DNA from: Bacteroidota bacterium
GTDB taxonomy: Bacteria; Bacteroidota; Bacteroidia; Chitinophagales; Chitinophagaceae
NCBI GenBank assembly: GCA_023436425.1
Contig: JAEZJD010000139.1
Location: forward strand, 1 to 28,139
Direction of reading: 5' to 3'
DNA length: 28,139 nt
Shown here: positions 8,040-15,250 of the stretch, piece by piece
Numbering within the stretch: position 1 is the first letter of the stretch
Layout: every line of letters starts with the position of its first letter
Notes under the pieces: generated by a model
Told to the model about the DNA's origin: nothing
The model's input: only the letters and a program-made list of their open reading frames with translations
The model's database searches: none
Program-made: the position numbers and the translations under genes

Positions 8040-9086
8040 ATGCAGTTTAGGCACGTTTTATTTATTGGGCCCGACAACCGCAATCACCGTGGTGGAATTG
8101 GAGCTGTGTTGGAGACATATTCCAAAGCGGTTGGTAACATTAATTTCCTTGCAACAAATAGGCGTAAAACGTTTATCTACAACTTTTTCTTCTATGCTCT
8201 CTCTCTTATCAAGTTGGTGTTCAGATTAATCGTCGACAAAGAGGTCGAGATTTTACACCTTCACTCTGCGTCACGAGGAAGTTTCGTCAGAAAAAGCTTG
8301 ATAGTTCTTTTTGGCAAACTGTTTGGCAGGAAGATAGTATTTCATCTCCATGGAGGAGAATTTCATATTTTCTTTGATAAGTGGTGTTTTCTTCGTCCTT
8401 ACATTCGATTTATTCTTACTGTATCAGATTCAGTCATATGCTTAGCTCCAAACTGGAAGCAGTTCATTGAAAAGATTGCACCGAATTCCAAAGTTGTCAT
8501 AATCAATAATCCCATAGAAGAAAAACCTTTTTCAAATTCCAGAAAATGTCCAAACACTACAGTATCTTTTTTGTTCTTAGGTCGTCTGGTGAAAAGCAAG
8601 GGAATATTTGATCTTCTGCATGCCATATCGAAAACCGAACTCAAAGAGCAAATCCATCTATACGTCGGTGGCGACGGTGATATTGATAAGTTCATGGCTC
8701 TGATAAATGAATTGTCACTTACCAATTATGTAACCTACTGCGGTTGGGCATCAGGGAAATTGAAACAGCAGTTGCTAAACGATGCAGATGTGTTTGTGCT
8801 GCCTTCATACAATGAGGGACTACCTATGTCTATTTTGGAAGCAATGGTTAATGGCTTACCTGTAATTAGCACACCAGTTGGAGGAATTCCTGAAATAGTA
8901 AAAAACGAGCAGAATGGGCTGTTAATAAATCCCGGCAATATAGATGAATTGGCAGATGGGATTACATGGATGGTTAAAAACTCGGAAGGAAGAACTAGAA
9001 TGGGAGAGGAATCAAGGAATTTGGTCTCTGATTTTGATGTGCAAAAAGTTTTAGATAAACTGCGTCATCTGTACAGTGCAATATGA
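8040..9086 (+). CDS. Glycosyltransferase family 4 protein
   Basis: 348 residues. The N-terminus has the acceptor-side glycine loop (FIGPDNRNHRGGIGAVLETY, about 8-27), followed by LHLHSASRGSF and KIVFHLHGGEFH. The C-terminal donor domain has FLFLGRLVKSKGIFDLLHAI (about 179-198) and the EX7E motif in EGLPMSILEAM (about 259-269), then GLPVISTPVGGIPEIV. This is a canonical GT4 enzyme and appears intact. It begins 7 bp after the previous gene and overlaps the next by ATGA, so it is part of the same transcript. Sugar specificity is unknown. Confidence 0.9.
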   Translation: MQFRHVLFIGPDNRNHRGGIGAVLETYSKAVGNINFLATNRRKTFIYNFFFYALSLIKLVFRLIVDKEVEILHLHSASRGSFVRKSLIVLFGKLFGRKIVFHLHGGEFHIFFDKWCFLRPYIRFILTVSDSVICLAPNWKQFIEKIAPNSKVVIINNPIEEKPFSNSRKCPNTTVSFLFLGRLVKSKGIFDLLHAISKTELKEQIHLYVGGDGDIDKFMALINELSLTNYVTYCGWASGKLKQQLLNDADVFVLPSYNEGLPMSILEAMVNGLPVISTPVGGIPEIVKNEQNGLLINPGNIDELADGITWMVKNSEGRTRMGEESRNLVSDFDVQKVLDKLRHLYSAI

Positions 9087-10369
9087 ACTCAAAACTTTCA
9101 ACGAGAGCCATAGCAACCATGAGATTACTTGATATGGCAAGAGGAACGTACCAAACAAAAATTTTGCGGGAGTACTTGCATAATCAATTTAGTGCAACTG
9201 CACAATCGATAGAAGAATATCAGCAGAAAAAATTACAGGAGATTACGCAATATCACTTTCATAACAATCCCGCCTATAGAAAACACCTTGAGAAATATAA
9301 TATTCGAGACGTAGAGAAATTGCCTTTCTCAGATTTGCCAGTCCTTACAAAAAATTTTTTTAGAGAAAATCCAGATCATTCAATCTCTAAAAATATTCAT
9401 ATTACAAAATACTCTGGAGGTTCTACAGGTGTTCCCTTGCAGGTAAATTTAAGTAAACAGTCCTTCAGCAATTTTTGGCCAGCCCTTTGGCGAGCTTTCG
9501 AAGCAAACGATATTTATCCCGGGGACAAAATGGTGATGATTGCTGGTCCATCACTCTTTAATAAAAGAACGTTTAAAAGAAAGGTATTTGACCTTATCAA
9601 CAACTTTCAAGTCTTCTCTGCTTTTGATTTAAATGACAAAGTATTTCGGAACATATATGATTATATTAAAACCAAAAATGTCAAAGGAATTTATGGGTAT
9701 ACTAGCTCAATCCTGTCGTTCTTAAACTACTTAGAACAATCCAACCTGAGGGTCAATTTGCAAGCGATATTTACAACCTCGGAAACGTTCATTCCGCGGG
9801 TCAGAGCGTTGGCAAAGGAATATTGCAATTGCGACGTTATCGATACCTATGGAGCTAACGATGGTGGGGTTTTCGGTTTTGAATGCCAACATCACAGCGG
9901 ATACCATTTGAATTATGAGAGATGCTTCGTCGAAATCATAGATCATAAAATCATCTGCACTGATCTATTAAATACTGCCACACCTTTCATTAGATATGAG
10001 GTTGGAGATTGCACGAACAGCTCAGAAGTGATAAAAGATCGCTGTTCATGTGGCAGGAGTCTATTTAGGATCGAGAATGTAAGTGGCAGAATCAATGATT
10101 ATATAATCGACTCTGACGGAATGGCAATTCACTCAGAATTTTTCAGTCACCTTTTTTCTAACGACTCTTTAATTAAACAATATCAAGTTAGATCTACGTC
10201 TTCAGAACTCGTTATAAATCTGCTTTCCGACTCTTCGACACAAGCTGTTTTGCTCAATAAATACGTTCCGCTTTTGGCAAAAAAAATCAAAAAGAAACAT
10301 CGGATTGTTTTCAATGAGGCGATCGTGGTACTTCCAAATATGAAAACGCCGATACTAGTTAAAAACTAA
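9083..10369 (+). CDS. CapK-like adenylate-forming enzyme (phenylacetate-CoA ligase family)
   Basis: 428 residues starting in an ATGA overlap with the GT4 gene. It belongs to the AMP-binding superfamily, in the subgroup often found in capsule loci as CapK. The phosphate-binding loop TKYSGGSTGVPLQV is at about residues 109-122. The adenylate-binding motif is YGANDGGVFGFEC (about 255-267), and a Cys-containing segment CSCGRSLFRIENVSGRINDY (about 320-339) includes the conserved GR-D hinge. Such enzymes activate a carboxylic acid with ATP. In this context the acid could be used to acylate or amidate a sugar of the repeat unit, which is inference. Composition is strongly AT-rich compared with the locus ends. 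Confidence 0.82.
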   Translation: MNSKLSTRAIATMRLLDMARGTYQTKILREYLHNQFSATAQSIEEYQQKKLQEITQYHFHNNPAYRKHLEKYNIRDVEKLPFSDLPVLTKNFFRENPDHSISKNIHITKYSGGSTGVPLQVNLSKQSFSNFWPALWRAFEANDIYPGDKMVMIAGPSLFNKRTFKRKVFDLINNFQVFSAFDLNDKVFRNIYDYIKTKNVKGIYGYTSSILSFLNYLEQSNLRVNLQAIFTTSETFIPRVRALAKEYCNCDVIDTYGANDGGVFGFECQHHSGYHLNYERCFVEIIDHKIICTDLLNTATPFIRYEVGDCTNSSEVIKDRCSCGRSLFRIENVSGRINDYIIDSDGMAIHSEFFSHLFSNDSLIKQYQVRSTSSELVINLLSDSSTQAVLLNKYVPLLAKKIKKKHRIVFNEAIVVLPNMKTPILVKN

Positions 10370-10379
10370 TAGATTGAAC

Positions 10380-10772
10380 ATGAAAATTTTAGCTGTTGCC
10401 TCAAAGGACATTATGTACATTTCAACAGAACCCACTCTGAAGCAAACCGTAGAGACAACACAGTTTTATAGTGTCGCAGATGGGAATCGATGGAATAAGT
10501 TTCAACTGGTTAAATGCATTTTCCAGATATTAAGAAGGGTCATTTCGTACCAACCGCAGGTCATAATAACTACTGGATCTGCTCCTGGTCTGATGGCAAT
10601 AATAGTTGGCTTCTGTTGTGGTAAAAAAACTATTTGGATCGACAGTGTTGCTAACATCGAAAAGGTCTCTACTAGCGGAAGAATTGAAAGCAAGATAGCA
10701 ACAAAAACTTTTACTCAGTGGCCGCATCTGGCATCCGCCTCTTTCTTGTACAAGGGAAATGTATTCAAATGA
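10380..10772 (+). CDS. Alg14/PssD-like glycosyltransferase subunit, internally deleted
   Basis: 130 residues from ATG 10380 (a TTG at 10374 is less likely). Alg14/PssD is the membrane-anchoring partner of the Alg13/PssE catalytic subunit. The C-terminal two thirds are typical: VIITTGSAPGLMAIIVGF (about 62-79), KKTIWIDSVANIEKVSTSGR, TFTQWPHLA and a terminal GNVF. At the N-terminus MKILAVASK runs directly into DIMYIST. From knowledge of the family, a glycine loop (GGH followed by a helix, roughly 16-18 residues) should lie between them, so it appears removed in frame. The stop overlaps by ATGA the start of a PssE-like remnant. Function is doubtful. Confidence 0.7.
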   Translation: MKILAVASKDIMYISTEPTLKQTVETTQFYSVADGNRWNKFQLVKCIFQILRRVISYQPQVIITTGSAPGLMAIIVGFCCGKKTIWIDSVANIEKVSTSGRIESKIATKTFTQWPHLASASFLYKGNVFK

Positions 10773-10828
10773 TCTTTGTTACCATTGGCTTTCACGAGAA
10801 ACCAAAGCGAAATTGCCTCCAATGCTGA
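10769..10828 (+). pseudogene. N-terminal remnant of an Alg13/PssE-like gene
   Basis: The ATG at 10769 overlaps the stop of the PssD-like gene in ATGA, the usual pssD-pssE arrangement. The frame reads MIFVTIGFHEKP, matching the conserved PssE/Alg13 start (MIFVTVGT-HEQPF in the family as I know it). It then loses similarity at about 10803 and stops at TGA 10826-10828. The rest of this roughly 150-residue catalytic subunit is missing and is replaced by GT4 sequence in another frame. Confidence 0.65.
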
Positions 10829-11129
10829 TGCTTTCATTTTACCTTCTTATAATGAAGGTCTACCAGTAGCGATACTTGAAGCAATGAGTTATGATTTACC
10901 AATAATTTCTACAAATGTTGGCGGAATTCCGGAAATCGTGTCCGATGAAATAAACGGTTTTTTGATAACTCCAGGCGATAGGAACGCTTTGTCAGTACTA
11001 CTCAATAGATTTATTTACAACCCGAAAATGTTGGAGAATATGGCCGGCGAATCGGCTAAAATTGTTTCGAGGTACTTTCCAGAAGCTGTTATTCCTAGAC
11101 TGGAAACTGTGTACTTAAGTCTACTATAG
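10776..11129 (+). pseudogene. C-terminal fragment of a GT4 glycosyltransferase
   Basis: An open frame of 117 codons. From about 10812 it matches only the donor-binding end of a GT4 enzyme: NADAFILPSYNEGLPVAILE with the EX7E motif, then DLPIISTNVGGIPEIVSDE and NGFLITPGD. The whole acceptor domain and the start of the donor domain are missing. The first dozen codons are merely the PssE remnant read in another frame. It resembles the C-terminus of the intact GT4 at 8040-9086 at protein level but differs widely at DNA level, so it is not a recent copy of it. It is most likely the residue of another gene left by recombination. Confidence 0.75.
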
Positions 11130-11131
11130 AG

Positions 11132-11245
11132 ATGAGGTTTTTGCGAAAAATTCTATACATGCAGTGGGCAGAACCTTGGATGCTGTATGCATTGACCACT
11201 TATCTATTTGAAGATACCAAACATGTAAATTCCCATTTTGGTTAA
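11132..11245 (+). CDS. Small ORF of unknown function (37 codons), possible remnant
   Basis: ATG 11132 to TAA 11243-11245 encodes MRFLRKILYMQWAEPWMLYA followed by 17 more residues. It begins 2 bp after the GT4 fragment and ends 2 bp before the DUF354 start, so it fills the gap exactly as an operon gene would. The composition (four Tyr, two Trp) is not obviously random, but I recognise no family. It may be the remnant of a gene lost in the rearrangement that produced the scar just upstream. Confidence 0.25.
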   Translation: MRFLRKILYMQWAEPWMLYALTTYLFEDTKHVNSHFG

Positions 11246-11247
11246 CT

Positions 11248-12267
11248 GTGAAAATTTGGATCGATTTTATCAACTCGCCTCAGGTGAGTTTCTTCGACGT
11301 TTTAATTGAGCGATTAACAGTGGAGAGGCATTCGTTTGTACTCACATGCAGGGACTCCTCCAACACGGTAGCACTCCTTAGAAATAAAGGATTCAATTTT
11401 CATATTGTTGGTGACAAGGCCGAAAGAGGCACTATCAAGAAAGGTTTGGTATTTCCCCGACGAGTAGCGGCTTTGTACAAATATTTGAAAGGAAAAAAGA
11501 TTGATGTTGCAATCGGACAAAGCAGTTTTTATTTACCTATAACTGCGAAATTGTTGGGTATTCCGTCTATTTATACGAATGACAATGAGCACGCTGCAGG
11601 CAATGTTCCGGGATTTCTTTTTGCGACCGAAATATTGCTTCCCGAAAACCTGGATCTGAGAAAAGCGATAAGAAGAGGAGCATCGCGGAAAAAGATTACA
11701 AAGTATCCCGGCATCAAAGAGGGAGTATACTTATGGCAAAAAGGCGACGAGATCAGAAAGCTGCGCCGTGAAGGAGAAGCCTCCACCATCTATTTCAGAC
11801 CGGAGCCACTGACTGCGCAGTACTATTCTGGCAACACAAACTTCCTCGACAACGTTTTGATTAAATTAAAGGAGCAGTATCCAATAACGATCTTATCCCG
11901 CCAAAAAGAACAAATTGATTATTTCAGCAACAGCAAGTTTGATGGGATCAAAGTTCCAGTTGATCCAATGCCGTTTAACGCGGTAGCATCAACCGCAAGA
12001 CTGTTTATTGGTGCAGGGGGATCTATGACACGGGAAATGGCGATAATGGGAATACCAACAATTTCTGTGTATCAGGACAAACTTCTTGATGTGGACAAAT
12101 TTTTACTGGAACAAAATCTTATGGTTCATAACCCGAGCTTAACAGCTACAGACGTTGAATTTATGCTTTCTAAGCAGATAAATAGTTCTGAGACTGCAAC
12201 GCTAATAGACAAAGGTCGACAAGCTTGTGAACTATTCTACTCTAAAATAATATGCTATCAAAGATGA
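11248..12267 (+). CDS. DUF354 family protein (GT-B/epimerase-like fold)
   Basis: 339 residues from a GTG start. The opening IWIDFINSPQVSFFDVLIER and the following LRNKGFNFHIVGDKAERG, IDVAIGQSSFYLPITAKLLG and IYTNDNEHAAG are typical of DUF354 proteins, which are distantly related to UDP-GlcNAc 2-epimerase and MurG-like glycosyltransferases. The late glycine segment FIGAGGSMTREMAIMGIPTI (about 252-271) corresponds to the nucleotide-sugar-binding region of those enzymes. These genes frequently accompany wecB-type epimerases in polysaccharide loci, as here (wecB three genes on). The reaction is not established; a glycosyltransferase role is my inference. Its stop overlaps the next gene by ATGA. 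Confidence 0.75.
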   Translation: MKIWIDFINSPQVSFFDVLIERLTVERHSFVLTCRDSSNTVALLRNKGFNFHIVGDKAERGTIKKGLVFPRRVAALYKYLKGKKIDVAIGQSSFYLPITAKLLGIPSIYTNDNEHAAGNVPGFLFATEILLPENLDLRKAIRRGASRKKITKYPGIKEGVYLWQKGDEIRKLRREGEASTIYFRPEPLTAQYYSGNTNFLDNVLIKLKEQYPITILSRQKEQIDYFSNSKFDGIKVPVDPMPFNAVASTARLFIGAGGSMTREMAIMGIPTISVYQDKLLDVDKFLLEQNLMVHNPSLTATDVEFMLSKQINSSETATLIDKGRQACELFYSKIICYQR

Positions 12268-13277
12268 TTAAAGTTGGATTGATTGGTGCCGGGAAAATGG
12301 GCATATCTCACTTATCAATTTTGGGTGCTCACGCCGATGTTGAAGTGGCAGGAGTAGCCGACAGTTCCAGGATCGTGCTGGATGTTTTGAAGAAATTCTC
12401 AAAGTTCCCATGTTTTGATGACTACACGCAGATGATGAAGCATACTGATTTGGACGCAGTGTTTGTGGCAGTGCCGACCAAATATCATGCTTCAATGATC
12501 AGAACACTCCTTGAGCAGAATAAACACGTTTTTGCAGAAAAGCCGTTTTGCCTGTCCGCCGAAGAAGGAAAAGGACTGGTTCAACTGGCGAAAGAAAAGA
12601 ACCTTGTAAATCAGGTGGGATATCACAATAAATTTCTTGGAACTTTCAATGAAGTGAAAAGACTGATTGACTCCGGGTATTTGGGTGACATACTACACTT
12701 CACAGGGGAATCCTACGGACCAGTTGTGACACGGAAGAAAGGCGATAGTTGGAGGTCGAAACCCATGGAGGGCGGTGGTTGCCTCATGGACTATGCATCC
12801 CACGTAATTGATCTAATCAATTTCATATTGGGTCCGATAACGAAAGTAACGGGAGCCATTACAAAATCATTTTATTCGAAAGATGTAGAAGATGCAGTTT
12901 ACTCTTTACTGCAACTGACCAACGGAGTTTCAGGAGTTCTTCAGGTTAATTGGAGTGACGAAACTTTCAGAAAGATGACTACTTCCATTACCATTTTAGG
13001 TACTAAGGGAAAAATCATGTGTGATGCCAATGAGCTGAAAGTATATTTCAAGTCTGAACAATGCCCAACCGGATATACAAAAGGATGGAACGTGAAATAT
13101 CTCACCGACATGACCCCACCCGTAAATTTTTATTTGCGCGGCGAAGAGTATTCTTCACAGGTAGACTACTTCATTAAAGCCGTTGAACGGAAGGTTCCTA
13201 ATAATATCAACACGTTCGAATCTGCATGGCTTACCGACAATGTTATTTCTATGATCAGAAAATCTGCGTCTAAATAA
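12264..13277 (+). CDS. Gfo/Idh/MocA family NAD(P)-dependent sugar oxidoreductase
   Basis: 337 residues from ATG 12264, chosen because it overlaps the previous stop as ATGA and places the Rossmann motif right at the N-terminus (VGLIGAGKMGISHLSIL). An ATG four codons upstream (12252) is possible. The catalytic EKP motif is present (FAEKPFCLS, Lys about 95), and the C-terminal sheet domain has GGGCLMDYASHVIDLINFIL with the conserved Asp and His. Such enzymes oxidise or reduce sugar or nucleotide-sugar hydroxyls. Together with the TIM-barrel and epimerase genes downstream it probably builds one unusual sugar of the repeat unit; the substrate is unknown. Confidence 0.88.
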   Translation: MIKVGLIGAGKMGISHLSILGAHADVEVAGVADSSRIVLDVLKKFSKFPCFDDYTQMMKHTDLDAVFVAVPTKYHASMIRTLLEQNKHVFAEKPFCLSAEEGKGLVQLAKEKNLVNQVGYHNKFLGTFNEVKRLIDSGYLGDILHFTGESYGPVVTRKKGDSWRSKPMEGGGCLMDYASHVIDLINFILGPITKVTGAITKSFYSKDVEDAVYSLLQLTNGVSGVLQVNWSDETFRKMTTSITILGTKGKIMCDANELKVYFKSEQCPTGYTKGWNVKYLTDMTPPVNFYLRGEEYSSQVDYFIKAVERKVPNNINTFESAWLTDNVISMIRKSASK

Positions 13278-13278
13278 A

Positions 13279-14160
13279 ATGGAACGAATATTATTTGGCG
13301 ATAATCAATTTTTTGCGGTCAATCATATCTCTGATGAAAAGTCGAGGGCTCAAGCTATAAAGTTCAAAGATGATAACGCTATCATCAAAACGCTTGATGA
13401 TGCAAGATCTCTTGGGCTGAATACATTCATGTGTACTACACACGACAGGATTGCTCACATATGTGACCACATCAGGCAGAAGCCGGAGAAGTATAAAGGT
13501 TATAAAATCTTTCCTTGCATGCCGTATGCGCACAAGTATGCAAATGCAGTTACAGAACTTGGCGTAGTAGGAACCCTTAAGGAGTATGTGCCGGGTAATT
13601 TCTTCGGATCCATGTTTAAAGGCGGAATGGCTGTCTTATCAAAGGATTACTTGTCAATTATGGAATTGCTGATTGATTCTGAAATGAAGATGTTTAAAGG
13701 AATTGACACTCCGGTAATATTCTTGCAGAATGTAATCACTGATCTGTTGTTAGGATTGGGAATGAAAGATATTTTTCGTGCCTTCAGTGATCATGTCAAG
13801 AAAAAGTACCGAGCGGAGGCTGGCTTTATTACAATGAATATGCCCATGCTTTATCATGTTCTAGAAGAGGTAGAAATTGAAAATCCAATTATTTGCACAT
13901 CAATAAACAAGGTGGGATTCAGAATGTCAGGAAACAAGGAACAATACGTGGATATATTGCATAATGGGAAAGCCCGCATAATTGCAATGCAAATCTTCGC
14001 AGGCGGTGCAATTAGACCTAAAGAGGCAGTAGAATATGTTTGCAGTTTGCCTAACATTCAATCGATTTTATTTGGCGCATCATCTAGGCAGAATATAGCA
14101 GAGACCGTCAGTTTCATCAGGCAATTCGACGAACAATACAACTTCAGACCAACCGTATGA
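13279..14160 (+). CDS. TIM-barrel protein, aldo/keto reductase-like, function unknown
   Basis: 293 residues, starting 1 bp after the oxidoreductase stop and overlapping the epimerase by ATGA. The N-terminus ERILFGDNQFFAVNHISDEK, the helix IIKTLDDARSLGLNTFMCTT and the C-terminal QSILFGASSRQNIAETVSFI follow the pattern of an aldo/keto reductase-like barrel, where a late Gly-Ala-Ser segment binds the cofactor phosphate. I could not place the classical Asp-Tyr-Lys-His tetrad with confidence, so it may not be a standard NADPH reductase. Tight coupling on both sides implies it acts in the same sugar-modification pathway as its neighbours. No signal peptide or membrane segment is seen. Confidence 0.6.
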   Translation: MERILFGDNQFFAVNHISDEKSRAQAIKFKDDNAIIKTLDDARSLGLNTFMCTTHDRIAHICDHIRQKPEKYKGYKIFPCMPYAHKYANAVTELGVVGTLKEYVPGNFFGSMFKGGMAVLSKDYLSIMELLIDSEMKMFKGIDTPVIFLQNVITDLLLGLGMKDIFRAFSDHVKKKYRAEAGFITMNMPMLYHVLEEVEIENPIICTSINKVGFRMSGNKEQYVDILHNGKARIIAMQIFAGGAIRPKEAVEYVCSLPNIQSILFGASSRQNIAETVSFIRQFDEQYNFRPTV

Positions 14161-15248
14161 AAGTTACCATCGTGGCGGGTGCACGGCCAAATTTTATGAA
14201 GATTGCACCTATAATCAAACAATTTGACGCAGCTAAAAAACAGGGCAGTAATATCAGTTACCGCCTGGTGCATACAGGGCAGCATTACGACAAAAAAATG
14301 AGTGCCGATTTCTTCGACGAGCTGCAAATTCCATATCCCGATGTCAATTTAGAATGTGGGGGCGGAACGCAGGCTGAACAAACTGCATCTATCATGGTGC
14401 GTTTTGAAAAAGAGTTGGGGGCAAATAAACCTGATGTTGTGATAGTTGTGGGAGACGTTACATCCACGATGGCGTGTACAATTACAGCCAAAAAATTGTG
14501 TGTTGATGTGGCGCACGTCGAAGGGGGAATACGGTCGGGTGACATGACTATGCCCGAAGAGATCAACCGAATAGTGACTGACTCGATATGTGATCACTTC
14601 TTCACGACTTCTGAATGCGCCAATGAACTTCTCAAGAGAACTGGAGTTGATGCTCAACGGATACATTTCGTTGGCAATACGATGATCGATTCGCTGTATA
14701 ACAACATTGAGAGATTGGTTGCGCCTGCCGTTTGGAATGAACAAAAACTCTCTGCAAAAAATTATTTCCTTGTCACGCTGCACCGCCCATCGAATGTGGA
14801 TGAGCCTCAGCAACTCGCAAGCTTGATAGAAGCTATTTTGAATAGTACAGGCAATTTACCCGTGATTTTTCCTGTACACCCAAGAACGATGAAAAATCTT
14901 ACGAAAGTAGACGTGGCTGCTGGAAGACTGATTTGTACGGAACCCATGTCATACCTGCAATTTATTTACCTGGTGAAACACGCAAAAGCAGTTATAACTG
15001 ATTCAGGGGGAATTACGGAAGAAGCAACTGTTTTGGATGTACCATGCATGACATTGCGAAACAGTACTGAAAGACCGGAAACGGTGACGATGGGCAGCAA
15101 CGAACTAGTTGGCACAGATGCTGACAAACTGAAGCCTTACCTCAAGAAGGTGATGAGCAATAATTGGAAGTCCGGAACAGTACCTCCCTTGTGGGATGGC
15201 AGGACTTCGGAAAGAATTGTTGCAAAACTTCTCACGATTTATAATTAA
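14157..15248 (+). CDS. wecB: UDP-N-acetylglucosamine 2-epimerase (non-hydrolysing)
   Basis: 363 residues, normal length. It interconverts UDP-GlcNAc and UDP-ManNAc in the cytoplasm, supplying an N-acetylmannosamine-type precursor. Family motifs in order: VAGARPNFMKIAP with Arg10 and Lys15, HTGQHYDKKMS, VVGDVTSTMA, VAHVEGGIRSGDMTMPEEIN, VTLHRPSNVD with the conserved His, FPVHPRT, and ITDSGGITEEA followed by RNSTERPET. One mild oddity is GDVTST where many homologues read GDTNST. The gene overlaps the TIM-barrel gene by ATGA, making the four genes 11248-15248 one coupled block. It is the last gene of the AT-rich core. Confidence 0.93.
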   Translation: MKVTIVAGARPNFMKIAPIIKQFDAAKKQGSNISYRLVHTGQHYDKKMSADFFDELQIPYPDVNLECGGGTQAEQTASIMVRFEKELGANKPDVVIVVGDVTSTMACTITAKKLCVDVAHVEGGIRSGDMTMPEEINRIVTDSICDHFFTTSECANELLKRTGVDAQRIHFVGNTMIDSLYNNIERLVAPAVWNEQKLSAKNYFLVTLHRPSNVDEPQQLASLIEAILNSTGNLPVIFPVHPRTMKNLTKVDVAAGRLICTEPMSYLQFIYLVKHAKAVITDSGGITEEATVLDVPCMTLRNSTERPETVTMGSNELVGTDADKLKPYLKKVMSNNWKSGTVPPLWDGRTSERIVAKLLTIYN

Positions 15249-15250
15249 TA

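Noticed and set aside
10776..11129. Recent duplication of the GT4 at 8040-9086
   Set aside because: The proteins share motifs, but the DNA differs at many silent and replacement positions across the EX7E region, so the fragment came from a different GT4 gene.
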